NCBI GenBank assembly: GCA_000733915.1
Contig: JPOM01000001.1
Coordinates: 496,001 to 560,000 of the forward strand
Source of the DNA: Caulobacteraceae bacterium PMMR1
GTDB taxonomy: Bacteria; Pseudomonadota; Alphaproteobacteria; Caulobacterales; Caulobacteraceae
Direction: 5' to 3'
DNA length: 64,000 nt
In this document: positions 17,384 to 29,106 of the stretch, piece after piece
Layout of the letters: every line of letters starts with the position of its first letter
How positions within the stretch are numbered: position 1 is the first letter of the stretch
Position numbers and translations under genes: made by a program
The notes under the pieces: generated by a model
What the model saw: the letters and a program-made list of their open reading frames with translations, nothing else
Told to the model about the DNA's origin: nothing
Databases searched by the model: none

Positions 17384-18358
17384 TCAGCCGCGGTCGCGCT
17401 GGGCGGCGTCGGCGTCGTAGGCGCGCACGATCCGCTCCACCAGCGGGTGACGGACCACGTCCGTGGCCTCGAAGCGCGCCATGGCCACGCCCTTGACCCC
17501 CGTCAGGATCGAGACGGCGTGGGCCAGGCCGGAGTCCCGCGGATTGACCAGATCGACCTGGCTCGGGTCGCCCGTCACCACCATGCGCGCGCCTTCGCCC
17601 AGGCGCGTCAGCACCATCTTCATCTGCAGCCGCGTGGCGTTCTGGGCCTCGTCCACGATGACGAAGGCGTGGCTGAGGGTGCGACCGCGCATAAAGGCCA
17701 GGGGCGCGACCTCGATCTCGCCCCGGTCCCGGCGGCGACGCAGCGGCTCTGGGCCCATCAGGTCCGACAGGGCCTCCCAGATCGGCGCCATGTAGGGATC
17801 GACCTTCTCGGTCAGGTCGCCAGGCAGGAAGCCCAGCCGCTCGCCCGCCTCCACCGCCGGGCGGGTGATGACCATGCGGTCCACCTCGCCGCGCATGAGC
17901 AGGCTCGCGCCATAGGCGACGGCGAGGAAGGTCTTGCCCGTGCCCGCCGGGCCGATGCCGAAGGTCAGCTCGTGGTGCGCCAGAAGGTCGAGGTAGAGCG
18001 CCTGGGCCGCGGTCTTGGGCGTCACCGCGCCCCGCCGGCCGACGGGAAGCGCCGCTGCGAGGTGGGCCGCGGCGCCCTCCTCGCCCGCCCGGGCCAGGGT
18101 GATGGCCGCGCGCACGTCGCTCTCGCCCACCTCGGCGCCGGAGGCGACCCTCTGGGAGAGGGACTGCACCGCGCGCCTGGCCTGGACCCGCGCCTTCGCC
18201 GGGCCGCTCAAGCGCACGCCGCCGCCCGGCGTCTCGAGCTGCACGGAGAAGGCGTCCTCGATCAGGGCGGCGTGTCGGCCGCGCGGGCCGGAGACGGCGC
18301 GGGTCTCAGCGTCGCTGAGCGGCAGGAACTCTTCAGCGCCTTGCGGGCCTGGGCTCAA
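17384..18358 (-). CDS. phoH: PhoH family ATPase
   Basis: 324 residues. The start is TTG at 18358, overlapping the miaB stop in a TTGA junction; no better start lies downstream that keeps the conserved [21 protein letters not shown]. Walker A is [15 protein letters not shown] near residue 135, followed by [19 protein letters not shown], Walker [14 protein letters not shown] and [11 protein letters not shown]. PhoH proteins are cytoplasmic RNA-associated ATPases, linked with YbeY in RNA processing. The gene sits in the middle of the miaB-phoH-ybeY-corC-lnt operon. Confidence 0.95.
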   Translation of the reverse strand: MSPGPQGAEEFLPLSDAETRAVSGPRGRHAALIEDAFSVQLETPGGGVRLSGPAKARVQARRAVQSLSQRVASGAEVGESDVRAAITLARAGEEGAAAHLAAALPVGRRGAVTPKTAAQALYLDLLAHHELTFGIGPAGTGKTFLAVAYGASLLMRGEVDRMVITRPAVEAGERLGFLPGDLTEKVDPYMAPIWEALSDLMGPEPLRRRRDRGEIEVAPLAFMRGRTLSHAFVIVDEAQNATRLQMKMVLTRLGEGARMVVTGDPSQVDLVNPRDSGLAHAVSILTGVKGVAMARFEATDVVRHPLVERIVRAYDADAAQRDRG

Positions 18359-19737
18359 GCGGCGACCTCGTGCGGCGCGGCGGCGGGCGTCGTGGCCAGC
18401 GCACCGGCGAGGCTGTTGGTTCCAAGCCCCGTGATCGTGACCTCGGCGATCTGGCCCAGCAGGCTGTCCGGGGCCTCGGCCCAGACGGCCTGCAGATAGG
18501 GCGACTTGCCGACCAGCTGACCCGGCCGCCGCCCGCGGCGCTCGAAGAGCACGCGGACCCTCCTGCCGACCGTGCCCGCGTTGAAGGCGGTTTGCTGCGC
18601 GTCGATCAGGGCCTGCAGGCGCGCCAGGCGTTCGGCCTTGACCTCCTCCGCGACCTGGTCTGGCAGGGCGGCCGCGGGCGTGCCCGGCCGGCGGGAATAC
18701 TTGAAGGTGAAGGCGGCGGCATAGGCGGCCTCCCGCACCAGCGCCAGCGTCGCCTCGAAATCAGCCTCGGTCTCGCCGGGGAAGCCCACGATGAAGTCGC
18801 CCGAGAGCGCGAGGTCCGGCCGCGCGGCGCGCAGCCGCTCCACCAGACGCAGATAGCCCGCCGCGGTGTGCTTGCGGTTCATGGCGCGCAGCACCCGGTC
18901 CGATCCCGCCTGCACCGGGAGGTGCAGATAGGGCATCAGCTGAGGCAGGTCGCCGTGGGCCGCGATCAGGTCCTCGCCGAGGTCGTTGGGGTGGCTCGTC
19001 GTGTAGCGCAGCCGCTCCAGGCCCGGGATTTCCGCCAAGCGATACAGCAGCCGCGCCAGGCTGACCGGCCTCCCGTCCGGGCCCTCGCCGGCGTAGGCGT
19101 TGACGTTCTGGCCGAGCAGGGTGACCTCCCGCACGCCCTGGGCGGCGAGGCCCTCGGCCTCCTGCACGATGGCGGCGACGGGGCGCGACCACTCCGCGCC
19201 CCGGGTATAGGGCACCACGCAGAAGCTGCAGAACTTGTCGCAGCCCTCCTGCACGGTCAGGAAGGCGGCGGGGCCGGAGACGACGCGTTGGGCGGGCAGG
19301 GCGTCGAACTTGGCGTCCGGCGCGAAGTCCGCCGCCAGCCGCTCGCCCCGCGCCCGGGCGGTGCGCGCGATCAGCTCGGGCAGCTGGTGATAGGCCTGCG
19401 GCCCCACCACGAGGTCCACCGCCGGCGCCCGCGCCATGATCTCCGCGCCCTGCGCCTGGGCGACGCAGCCGGCCACGGCGATCGTCATGCTTGCGCCGTC
19501 CGCGGCGCGGGCGGTCTTGAGCGCCTTCAGCCGCCCGACTTCGGAGAAGACCTTCTCCGCCGCCCTTTCGCGGATGTGGCAGGTATTCAGCACGACGAGG
19601 TCGGCGTCCTCGGGGCTGTCGGCCACGGCATAGCCTAGCGGGCGCAGCACATCGGCCATGCGCTCGCTGTCGTAGACGTTCATCTGACAGCCGTAGGTCT
19701 TGATGTAGAGGCGCTTTTCAGGCGCGGTCTCAGCCAT
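18355..19737 (-). CDS. miaB: tRNA-2-methylthio-N6-dimethylallyladenosine synthase
   Basis: 460 residues from ATG 19737. The UPF0004 domain has three cluster cysteines ([23 protein letters not shown]). The radical SAM domain has [15 protein letters not shown] near residue 175, and the TRAM domain lies at the C-terminus. MiaB inserts sulfur and a methyl group at A37 of tRNAs using two [4Fe-4S] clusters. Upstream in-frame sequence to 19851 is not used: it is low complexity and overlaps the end of thiF/moeB. It is the first gene of the miaB-phoH-ybeY-corC-lnt block. Confidence 0.96.
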   Translation of the reverse strand: MAETAPEKRLYIKTYGCQMNVYDSERMADVLRPLGYAVADSPEDADLVVLNTCHIRERAAEKVFSEVGRLKALKTARAADGASMTIAVAGCVAQAQGAEIMARAPAVDLVVGPQAYHQLPELIARTARARGERLAADFAPDAKFDALPAQRVVSGPAAFLTVQEGCDKFCSFCVVPYTRGAEWSRPVAAIVQEAEGLAAQGVREVTLLGQNVNAYAGEGPDGRPVSLARLLYRLAEIPGLERLRYTTSHPNDLGEDLIAAHGDLPQLMPYLHLPVQAGSDRVLRAMNRKHTAAGYLRLVERLRAARPDLALSGDFIVGFPGETEADFEATLALVREAAYAAAFTFKYSRRPGTPAAALPDQVAEEVKAERLARLQALIDAQQTAFNAGTVGRRVRVLFERRGRRPGQLVGKSPYLQAVWAEAPDSLLGQIAEVTITGLGTNSLAGALATTPAAAPHEVAA

Positions 19738-19744
19738 GGCGGAC

Positions 19745-20521
19745 TTATGGGCGCGCGGCGGCCCCGCCGCAAGCCGCGGCGTCCGCGCAGACCGGGCAGG
19801 CGGGGTCGGGGGCGACGCGCACCGTGCGGCTCTCGCCGGAAAGGCCGTCATAGATCAGCAGCCGCCCGGCGAGGGGCTCGCCCGCGCGGGCGATCCGCTT
19901 GATCGCCTCCAGCGCCATCATGGAGCCGATCACGCCGGCCAGCGCGCCGACGACGCCGACCGCAGCGCAGGTCTCCGCGTCCGGCGGGATCTCCGGCACC
20001 AGGCACCGCCAGCAGGGACGGCCCTTGAACACGCCGACCTGGCCCGTCCAGCGTCCGAGCGCGCCCGAGACCAGGGGGACCCCGGCCGCGACGCAGGCGG
20101 CGTTGACGGCGAAGCGGGTCGCGAAGTCGTCCGTGCCGTCCAGCACCAGGTCGTAGCCGGCGACGGCTCGCCCTGCGTTGGCCGCGTCCAGCCGCAGCGC
20201 ATGCGCCTCCACCTGTACGTGCGGATTGAGGCCGCGCAGACGTCGCGCCGCCGCGTCGACCTTGGCCTCGCCCACCTCGGCGGTGGCGAAGAGCACCTGG
20301 CGCTGCAGGTTGGACAGGCTGACCGTGTCCGGATCGAGCAGGCCGAGGACGCCCACCCCCGCCGCGGCGAGGTAAAGCGCGGCCGGCGCGCCCAGCCCGC
20401 CTGCGCCCACGACCAGCACGCGCGCCGCCCTCAGCCGCTGCTGGCCCGGGCCGCCGATCTCGCGCAGCACCAGGTGGCGGGCGTATCGCTCGACCTCGTC
20501 GGACGAGAAGGGCGCGCTCAT
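19745..20521 (-). CDS. moeB: HesA/MoeB/ThiF family adenylyltransferase
   Basis: 258 residues from ATG 20521, overlapping the upstream oxidoreductase stop in ATGA. E1-like fold: nucleotide-binding [30 protein letters not shown], catalytic [12 protein letters not shown], and zinc-site pairs CWRC and CPVC. It activates a ubiquitin-like sulfur carrier (MoaD or ThiS) by C-terminal adenylation for molybdopterin or thiamine synthesis. No moaD, thiS, moaE or thiG lies in the window. MoeB versus ThiF cannot be settled from sequence alone; thiC is 35 kb away. Confidence 0.88.
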   Translation of the reverse strand: MSAPFSSDEVERYARHLVLREIGGPGQQRLRAARVLVVGAGGLGAPAALYLAAAGVGVLGLLDPDTVSLSNLQRQVLFATAEVGEAKVDAAARRLRGLNPHVQVEAHALRLDAANAGRAVAGYDLVLDGTDDFATRFAVNAACVAAGVPLVSGALGRWTGQVGVFKGRPCWRCLVPEIPPDAETCAAVGVVGALAGVIGSMMALEAIKRIARAGEPLAGRLLIYDGLSGESRTVRVAPDPACPVCADAAACGGAAARP

Positions 20522-22110
20522 CCGAAGCGCCCCCGGCGATGGTCGCGCAGGATCTCCCGCGCGGCGTTGTGGCCCGGCGCGCCGGTGACGCCGCCGCCGG
20601 GGTGGCTGCCCGCGCCGCACAGGTAAAGGCCCCGCACGGGGGCGCGGTAGGCGCCGTGGCCGAGGACGGGCCGCGCGGCCCAGAGCTGGTCCAGGCTCAT
20701 GCGGCCGTGGAAGATGTCGCCGCCGACCAGGCCGAAGCGCCGCTCCAGGTCGAGGGGGCTTAGCGCCAGGCGTGCGACGACGGAGGCCCTGAACCCGGGC
20801 GCATAGGCCTCCACGGTGTCCAGGATCAGCTCGGCGCAGGTGTCGCGGGCCTCGTCCCAGCTCGCGCCGCCGGGGAGGGCGGGGGCGAACTGCTGGCAGA
20901 ACAGGCTCGCCACGTGCGCTCCAGGCGGGGCCAGGCTGTCGTCCACGGTGGAGGGGATCAGCATCTCCACGATCGGCGCGCGGGACCAGCCGCCGGCCTT
21001 GGCGTCCCGGAACGCCACGTCCATGTAGCGGAGCGAGGGCGCGATCACGATGCCGGCCTTCAGGTGCTCGCCCCCGTCGTCCGGCGCGCCGGTGAAGCGC
21101 GGCGGCTCCGACAGCGCGACGTTCATGCGGAACGTGCCTGAGCCGCAGGCGTAGGCGCCGATCCGCGCGCGGAAGTCCTCCGGCTGCGCCTCGACCGGCA
21201 CGAGCCGCTCGAACAGCAGGCGAGGGTTGAGGTTGGAGGCCACGCGCCGCGCCGTGATCGCCTGGCCCGCTTCGGTGCGCACGCCGACCGCTCGGCCGCC
21301 CTCGACGAGCACCTCCGCGACGGGGCAGTCGGTGACGATCTCCACGCCGGCCGCCCGGCAGGCGCGGCGCATCGCCTGGGTGATCGCGCCCATGCCGCCG
21401 ATGACGTGGCCCCAGGCCCCCTTGACCCCGTTCACCTCGCCGAAGACGTGGTGGAGCAAGACATAGGCCGAGCCCGGAGTGTCAGGGCTGGCGTAGTTGC
21501 CCACCACCGCGTCGAAGCCGAAGGCCGCCTTCACGGGCTCCGCGTCGAACCATCGGTCCAGCACCTCGGTCGCGCTCTTGGTGAAGAGGTCCAGCACGTC
21601 GCGCTGGCGCTCCAGGCTCAGCCCTCGCGCGACCGACGCCGTCTGGATCAGCCGGAGAAGCTCGCCCACGCCGCCCCCTGCGTTGGGCGGGGTCTTCAGG
21701 ACGGTGGAGCGCAGCACCTCGGCGGCGCCCTCCAGCATGGCGGAGTAGGCGGGCAGGCGCTCGGCGTCGCGCGAGGAGAAGCGCGCGAACTCGGCCTGGG
21801 TGCGCTGAAGCCCGCCGCCGACGATCAGGCGATCGCCGCCTGGCAGGGGCAGGTAGTTCGCCACCGGCCGAGAGACGATGCGCAGGCCGTGGCCGTGCAG
21901 GTCCATGTCGGCGATGACCTTGGGGTTCAGCAGGCTGACGGTGTAGCTGGCGGTGGAGTTGCGGAACCCGGGATGGAACTCTTCGGTCACCGCCGCGCCG
22001 CCGACGACGCTGCGGCGCTCCAGCACCCGCACCTTCAGCCCCGCCCGCGCGAGGTAGTAGGCGCAGACCAGGCCGTTGTGGCCGGCGCCGATGACGACGA
22101 CGTCGAGCAT
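20518..22110 (-). CDS. NAD(P)/FAD-dependent oxidoreductase, phytoene-desaturase/PYROXD2-like
   Basis: 530 residues from ATG 22110. It begins with a classical FAD Rossmann motif (VVIGAGHNGLVCAYYLARAG) followed by VLERRSVVGGAAVTEE. Further on are LHHVFGEVNGVKGAWGHVIGGMGAI and the C-terminal flavin-closing segment LYLCGAGSHPGGGVTGAPGHN. This pattern matches the PYROXD2/CrtI-related oxidoreductases rather than a true phytoene desaturase, and no carotenoid genes are nearby. Substrate unknown. It overlaps moeB/thiF by 4 bp downstream and follows a 41-residue gene. Confidence 0.88.
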   Translation of the reverse strand: MLDVVVIGAGHNGLVCAYYLARAGLKVRVLERRSVVGGAAVTEEFHPGFRNSTASYTVSLLNPKVIADMDLHGHGLRIVSRPVANYLPLPGGDRLIVGGGLQRTQAEFARFSSRDAERLPAYSAMLEGAAEVLRSTVLKTPPNAGGGVGELLRLIQTASVARGLSLERQRDVLDLFTKSATEVLDRWFDAEPVKAAFGFDAVVGNYASPDTPGSAYVLLHHVFGEVNGVKGAWGHVIGGMGAITQAMRRACRAAGVEIVTDCPVAEVLVEGGRAVGVRTEAGQAITARRVASNLNPRLLFERLVPVEAQPEDFRARIGAYACGSGTFRMNVALSEPPRFTGAPDDGGEHLKAGIVIAPSLRYMDVAFRDAKAGGWSRAPIVEMLIPSTVDDSLAPPGAHVASLFCQQFAPALPGGASWDEARDTCAELILDTVEAYAPGFRASVVARLALSPLDLERRFGLVGGDIFHGRMSLDQLWAARPVLGHGAYRAPVRGLYLCGAGSHPGGGVTGAPGHNAAREILRDHRRGRFG

Positions 22111-22123
22111 GTCGGGCTCGGGG

Positions 22124-22249
22124 TCAGTCCGCCGGGCGGAAAGTCTGGCGCAGGAACCGGTTCCAGCCGCGCTGGGTGCGGCTGCGCCAAGCGCCGATCA
22201 GAGGCGTGAGCGGCCCCAGCAACCCGCGCCCCCGCCTCCTGTGCGCCAT
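22124..22249 (-). CDS. Small basic protein, 41 residues
   Basis: ATG 22249 starts three bases after the phaR stop codon, and TGA at 22124 lies 14 bp before the oxidoreductase start, so the frame fits exactly between two real genes. The peptide starts MAHRRRGRGLLGPL and ends in a Trp/Arg-rich half with WRSRTQRGWNRFLRQTF. It has 11 arginines, no membrane segment and no recognised domain. Its perfect packing in the operon is the main evidence; conservation in relatives would settle it. Confidence 0.45.
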   Translation of the reverse strand: MAHRRRGRGLLGPLTPLIGAWRSRTQRGWNRFLRQTFRPAD

Positions 22250-22251
22250 CC

Positions 22252-22872
22252 TCAGCCCTTCTCCGCCAGCTTGGCGAGCTGGGCCTGCATGGCCTCCATC
22301 TGGCGCTTGAGTTCGGCAAGGTCGTCCCCGCCCGCCGGCGCCGCCGGCGTCGCCGGGGTCGCCTGTGCGGTCGCAGCCTCGCCCGCCGGGGCGTAGGCGA
22401 AGGGCGTGAACATCTTCATCGCCCGGTCGAAGAGCGCCATGTTGGCGCGCACCTGCTCCTCGAACAGGCCGTAGCCGGCGCCGGAGCCGAAGGCGCTCAT
22501 CTGCTCCCGCATCCGCTCCTGCTGCTTGGCGAAGGCTTCCAGCGACAGCTCCAGATAACTCGGCACGAAGCTCTGCATCTGGTCGCCGTATAGCCGGATC
22601 AGCTGCCGCAGGAACTGGATCGGCAGCAGGTTCTGGCCGCGGTTCTCCTCGTCGAAGATGATCTGGGTCAGGACTTGGCGGGTGATGTCCTCGTTGGTCT
22701 TGGCGTCGTAGACGACGAAGTCGTGGCCCTCGCGGACCAGGGCGGCGAGATGCTCCAGCGTCACGTAGGAGCTCGACCCGGTGTTGTAGAGCCGCCGGTT
22801 GGCGTACTTCTTGATGACGATGCGCTCGTCGGCGGCCCCGGTCTCGCCGGGGACGGAGGACATGTCGGGCAC
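22252..22872 (-). CDS. phaR: Polyhydroxyalkanoate synthesis repressor
   Basis: 206 residues if translation starts at GTG 22872, which has GGAG eight bases upstream; ATG 22863 would give 203. The N-terminal PHA-accumulation regulator domain is clear: IVIKKYANRRLYNT, SSYVTLEHLA, DFVVYDAKTNEDITRQVLTQII. The C-terminal half has the second PHB-accumulation segment (FLRQLIRLYGDQMQSFVPSYLE) and a terminal coiled coil. PhaR binds PHB granules and represses phasin and synthesis genes. No phaA, phaB or phaC is in the window. Confidence 0.93.
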   Translation of the reverse strand: MPDMSSVPGETGAADERIVIKKYANRRLYNTGSSSYVTLEHLAALVREGHDFVVYDAKTNEDITRQVLTQIIFDEENRGQNLLPIQFLRQLIRLYGDQMQSFVPSYLELSLEAFAKQQERMREQMSAFGSGAGYGLFEEQVRANMALFDRAMKMFTPFAYAPAGEAATAQATPATPAAPAGGDDLAELKRQMEAMQAQLAKLAEKG

Positions 22873-22970
22873 GGCCGATACTCCTGCCGGCGCTGCTTGA
22901 GGCGGGCTCCGGCGCGTTGCTGCGTCGGCCCGGAGTATCGCCCGTCCGGCCCGGGAAGGCAAAGACGCCG

Positions 22971-24140
22971 TCAGGCCATCGCCTGCTCGAGGTCGGCGAT
23001 CAGGTCGCCGGCGTCCTCCACGCCCACCGACAGGCGCACGAGCGCGTCGGAGATGCCGAGCTTCGCCCGCTGCTCCGGCGGGATGGAGGCGTGCGTCATG
23101 ATCGCGGGATGCTCGATCAGGCTCTCCACGCCGCCGAGGGACTCCGCCAGGGTGAAAAGCTGCGTCCGCTCCAGCATCCGCCGCACGCCGTCCAGGTCGC
23201 GGTCCAGGATCGCCGTCACGATGCCGCCGAAGCCGTGCATCTGGCGTGCGGCCAGGGTATGCTGCGGATGGCTGGCGAGGCCCGGGTAGATCACCCGCCG
23301 CATGTCGCTGCGACCCTCCAGCCAGCGCGCGATCGTGAGCGCGTTCTGGCAGTGCCGCTCCATGCGCAGCGCCAGCGTCTTGACCCCGCGCAGCGCCAGG
23401 AAGCTGTCGAAGGGCGAGGCCACCGCCCCCACGGCGTTCTGCAGGAAGCGCATCCGGTCCACGAGCTCGCGGTCGTCGCGCACCACCGCCACCCCGCCCA
23501 CGATGTCGGAGTGGCCGTTCAGGTACTTGGTGGTGGAATGGACCACGATGTCGAAGCCGAGCTCCAGCGGGCGCTGGCACCAGGGCGAGGCGAAAGTGTT
23601 ATCCGCCGCGGTCCACACGCGGCGACGCCGGGCGAGCGCGGCGATGGCCTCCAGGTCGCACAGGCGCAGCATGGGATTGGTCGGCGTCTCGACCCAGATC
23701 AGGCGAGTCTTGGGGGTGATCGCCGCTTCGATGGCGTCGAGGTCCGAGAGGTCCACGAAGGAGAAGCTTAGCCCCGCCGAGCGCGTGCGCACCTTGTCGA
23801 ACAAGCGGAACGAGCCGCCGTAGAGGTCGTCTGAGGCGATGACGTGCGCCCCCGCGTCGAGCAGCTCCAGCACGGTGGAGATCGCCGCCAGGCCCGAGGC
23901 GAAGGCGAAGCCGGCTGCGCCGCTCTCGAGGTCGGCCACGGCGCGCTCGAAGGCGAAGCGGGTCGGGTTGTGGCTGCGCGAGTATTCGAAACCCTTGTGC
24001 ACGCCGGGCGAGGTCTGGGCGTAGGTCGAGGTCGCATAGATCGGCACCATGACCGCGCCGGTCGTCGGGTCGGGGGACTGGCCGCCATGGATGGCGCGGG
24101 TGGCGAAGGCCTGGCGATTGGACGGGTCGGAGACGGACAT
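22971..24140 (-). CDS. Cystathionine gamma-lyase/gamma-synthase family PLP enzyme
   Basis: 389 residues from ATG 24140. Cys/Met-metabolism PLP family: YSRSHNPTRFAFERAVADLE, GFAFASGLAA, the cofactor-site ADNTFASPWCQRPLELG and the Schiff-base Lys in HSTTKYLNGHSDIVGG near residue 206. It comes directly after cystathionine beta-synthase on the same strand. A lyase role (cystathionine to cysteine, reverse transsulfuration) is therefore likely, though MetB-type synthase activity cannot be excluded by sequence. The 190-bp gap upstream holds a hairpin and a LexA-box-like repeat. Confidence 0.9.
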   Translation of the reverse strand: MSVSDPSNRQAFATRAIHGGQSPDPTTGAVMVPIYATSTYAQTSPGVHKGFEYSRSHNPTRFAFERAVADLESGAAGFAFASGLAAISTVLELLDAGAHVIASDDLYGGSFRLFDKVRTRSAGLSFSFVDLSDLDAIEAAITPKTRLIWVETPTNPMLRLCDLEAIAALARRRRVWTAADNTFASPWCQRPLELGFDIVVHSTTKYLNGHSDIVGGVAVVRDDRELVDRMRFLQNAVGAVASPFDSFLALRGVKTLALRMERHCQNALTIARWLEGRSDMRRVIYPGLASHPQHTLAARQMHGFGGIVTAILDRDLDGVRRMLERTQLFTLAESLGGVESLIEHPAIMTHASIPPEQRAKLGISDALVRLSVGVEDAGDLIADLEQAMA

Positions 24141-24209
24141 GCGGGCTCGTACAGGGGCAGGGACGGCCGCCTCATAGGCCCGTTCGCGGCAGGTGCACAG
24201 AGACGCGCA

Positions 24210-24231
24210 TTGGGCCTTGCGTCCGGCCCAA
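24210..24231. terminator. 7-bp stem hairpin between cbs and the cystathionine lyase gene
   Basis: TTGGGCC at 24210-24216 pairs perfectly with GGCCCAA at 24225-24231 around an 8-base loop. On the minus strand it lies after the end of cbs and 70 bp before the lyase start. There is no uridine tract, so it could be a weak terminator, an mRNA-stability structure or a 5'-UTR element. The stem is seen directly; its role is inferred. Confidence 0.4.
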
Positions 24232-24247
24232 GGCTCAGCTAGGACTG

Positions 24248-24262
24248 GAACATAAGCAGAAC
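24248..24262 (-). promoter_or_regulatory. Candidate LexA (SOS) box, alphaproteobacterial type
   Basis: On the minus strand the sequence reads GTTCTGCTTATGTTC, an exact match to the alphaproteobacterial LexA consensus GTTC-N7-GTTC. A TTGTTC that includes the first half could act as a -35, with TAGCTG 17 bases on as a poor -10. No DNA-repair gene is adjacent; the downstream minus-strand gene is the cystathionine lyase. About one such match is expected by chance in 64 kb of 70% GC DNA, so the intergenic position is the main support. Confidence 0.35.
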
Positions 24263-24330
24263 AAAAGTGATGATGGACACGCAGCAGGCGGAGGACGCGT
24301 CAGTGGCGCCTCGCGGACGCCGGACCTCGC

Positions 24331-25755
24331 CTACGCCGCGCGACGGAGGTGGTTGATCAGGTCCACGCGGGTGATCAGGCCCAGGAACTCGTGGCCGTCG
24401 AGCACGATCGCAACCTCGTCGCGCTCGAAGACCGGGATCAGGGCCTCCAGGCGCTCGTTGGCCTGAAGCGTGTTCAGCTTGGCGGTCATCGCCGAGACGA
24501 CGGGCTTGCGGAAGGCCTGCTCGCGGTCTGCGCCTTCGACGGCGTCCAGCAGGTCGCTCTCGTCGATGATGCCGATTAGGCGTCCGCCGTCCATGACCGG
24601 CAGCTGGCTCACGTCGGCGACGCGCATGCGCTTATAGGCGGTGTCGAGGGTGTCCTCGGGCCCGACGGTCACCGCGCCGCCTTCCTTGACGCCTCGGGCG
24701 ATCAGGTCGCGCAGGTCGCCATGCAGCGGCCGGTCCGCCAGGCCCTGCTCGGCCAGCCAGTAGTCGTTGAAGACCTTGGACAGGTACTTGTTGCCGCTGT
24801 CGCAGACGAAGGTGACGACGCGCTTCGGCTCGGTCTGGCGCCGGCACCAGCGCAGCGCCGCCGCCAGCAGCGTGCCCGAGGAGGAGCCGCCCAGAACCCC
24901 GGCCTTGGCCAGCAGCAGGCGCGCGTGCTCCACGCTTTCCTGGTCGGTGATGGTGAAGGCGTTGCCTTGACGCACGAAGCTCAGGTCGCAGTTGTCGGGG
25001 ATGAAGTCCTCCCCGATCCCCTCCACGATCCAGGAGCCCGGCGTGATCCGCTCGTTGTCGTTGATCAGAGGCGCCAGGATCGAGCCCTTAGGGTCGGCCA
25101 GCACCATCTCGGTCTTGGGCGACACGGTGCGGAAGAACCGTCCGAGGCCGGTCAGGGTGCCGCCTGAGCCCACGCCCACCACCACCGCGTCGATGTCATG
25201 GCCGAGCTGCTCCCAAAGCTCGGGCCCGGTGGTGGTCTCGTGCGCCAGGGGATTGGCCGGATTGCAGAACTGGTTGATGTAGAGCGCGTCCGGCATGTCG
25301 CGGGCGATGCGCTCGGCCATGTCCTGGTAGTATTCCGGGTGGCCCTTGCCGACGTCGGAGCGGGTGATGCGCACATCGACGCCCAGGCCGCGCAGGTGCT
25401 GGATCTTCTCCCGCGCCATCTTGTCGGGAACCACCAGCACCAGGCGGTAGCCCTTCAGGATGCCGACCTGGGCCAGGCCCAGCCCCGTGTTGCCCGCCGT
25501 CGCCTCCACGATCACGCCGCCGGGCTTCAGCCGGCCGTCGGCCTCCGCCTGCTCGATCATGGTGCGTGCGATGCGGTCCTTGATCGAGCCGCCGGGGTTG
25601 GCGTTCTCGAGCTTCACGAACAGGCGGCAGGGGCCGGTGTCGAAGCCGCTCAGCTCCAGCACGGGCGTGTTGCCGATCAGCTCCAGCGCGCTGGACACCG
25701 GCGCGGGCAGGCTTTGCAGCACGGAGGCGGGCGCCTTAGCCGAGGGGGCGGTCAT
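24331..25755 (-). CDS. cbs: Cystathionine beta-synthase
   Basis: 474 residues from ATG 25755. The PLP fold-type II domain includes LELIGNTPVLEL, the cofactor Lys in NPGGSIKDRIA near residue 60, EATAGNTGLGLAQV and VGVGSGGTLTGLGRFF. Two C-terminal CBS domains follow (TAYKRMRVADVSQLPVMDGG and IIDESDLLDAV, then KLNTLQANERLEALIPVF and LGLITRVDLINHLRR). The CBS domains and the adjacent lyase gene favour cystathionine beta-synthase over O-acetylserine sulfhydrylase. It condenses homocysteine with serine. The gene follows ycgN by 125 bp. Confidence 0.93.
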   Translation of the reverse strand: MTAPSAKAPASVLQSLPAPVSSALELIGNTPVLELSGFDTGPCRLFVKLENANPGGSIKDRIARTMIEQAEADGRLKPGGVIVEATAGNTGLGLAQVGILKGYRLVLVVPDKMAREKIQHLRGLGVDVRITRSDVGKGHPEYYQDMAERIARDMPDALYINQFCNPANPLAHETTTGPELWEQLGHDIDAVVVGVGSGGTLTGLGRFFRTVSPKTEMVLADPKGSILAPLINDNERITPGSWIVEGIGEDFIPDNCDLSFVRQGNAFTITDQESVEHARLLLAKAGVLGGSSSGTLLAAALRWCRRQTEPKRVVTFVCDSGNKYLSKVFNDYWLAEQGLADRPLHGDLRDLIARGVKEGGAVTVGPEDTLDTAYKRMRVADVSQLPVMDGGRLIGIIDESDLLDAVEGADREQAFRKPVVSAMTAKLNTLQANERLEALIPVFERDEVAIVLDGHEFLGLITRVDLINHLRRAA

Positions 25756-25880
25756 GGGAGGGTCCGTAGCGGAAGGGGGCGAAATCGGTTGAGCTTGGCG
25801 CTGTTCGGGGCCGACCCGCCCCGCGTCGCGCCGCATCCTGGACGACGTTGCCCCAGCGGCAGGGCGCGAGGCAAGCGCGC

Positions 25881-26351
25881 TCACTCCACGTCGTCAAGGA
25901 GCTCGGGCGCGGGGTGGTCGATGGCGTCCTCGATCTCCTCCAGCTCGTCCTCGGAGAAGGTCTTGCCGCGCACGCTGACGCCCGCCCGGTGCACGCTGTC
26001 CGGGTCGCCGGTCCGCAAGGGATGCCAGCTCGGCAGGCCGCGCCCCTCGTGCAGGCGGCGGTAGGCGCAGGTCGGCGGCATCCAGGTCAGGGCCTCGATG
26101 TTCCAGGGCGTGAGTTTGATGCAGTCCGGCACGTGGCGCTTGCGGCGCGCGTAGTCGCGGCAGCGGCAGGTCGCGTCGTCGAACAGGCGGCAGGCGGCCC
26201 GGGTCGGGATCACCTCGCCCGTGTCCTCGTCCTCAAAGCGCACCAGGCAGCAGCGGCCGCAGCCGTCGCACAGGCTCTCCCACTCCTTGGCGCTCATCTG
26301 GTCCAGCCGCTTGGCGTCCCAGAACGGCGGATCCTGCTCGGCGTCGCTCAC
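25881..26351 (-). CDS. YcgN/UPF0260 family cysteine-cluster protein
   Basis: 156 residues from ATG 26351. Cysteine-rich motifs are seen: CDGCGRCCLVRFEDEDTGE, then CRLFDDATCRCRDYARR, VPDCIKLTP and PPTCAYRRLHEG. This is the CxxCxxCC metal-cluster arrangement of the YkgJ/YcgN (UPF0260) family. Function is not established. The gene sits between metH part 2 (49 bp upstream) and cbs in the sulfur-metabolism block, probably by co-transcription. Confidence 0.92.
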   Translation of the reverse strand: MSDAEQDPPFWDAKRLDQMSAKEWESLCDGCGRCCLVRFEDEDTGEVIPTRAACRLFDDATCRCRDYARRKRHVPDCIKLTPWNIEALTWMPPTCAYRRLHEGRGLPSWHPLRTGDPDSVHRAGVSVRGKTFSEDELEEIEDAIDHPAPELLDDVE

Positions 26352-26400
26352 GTCGGCCCCTATGCGCGCCGAAGACGGCGGGCGGAAGGCGCGACGGACG

Positions 26401-29105
<2,705 letters not shown>

Positions 29106-29106
<1 letters not shown>

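Noticed and set aside
20518-22110. Carotenoid biosynthesis function for the phytoene-desaturase-like enzyme
   Set aside because: The sequence fits the broader PYROXD2-like group, and no crtB, crtE or crtY gene is nearby.
24273-24356. A 27-codon frame downstream of the LexA-like box on the plus strand
   Set aside because: No ribosome binding site, no hydrophobic or conserved pattern (unlike SOS peptides such as SidA), and it runs into the end of cbs.
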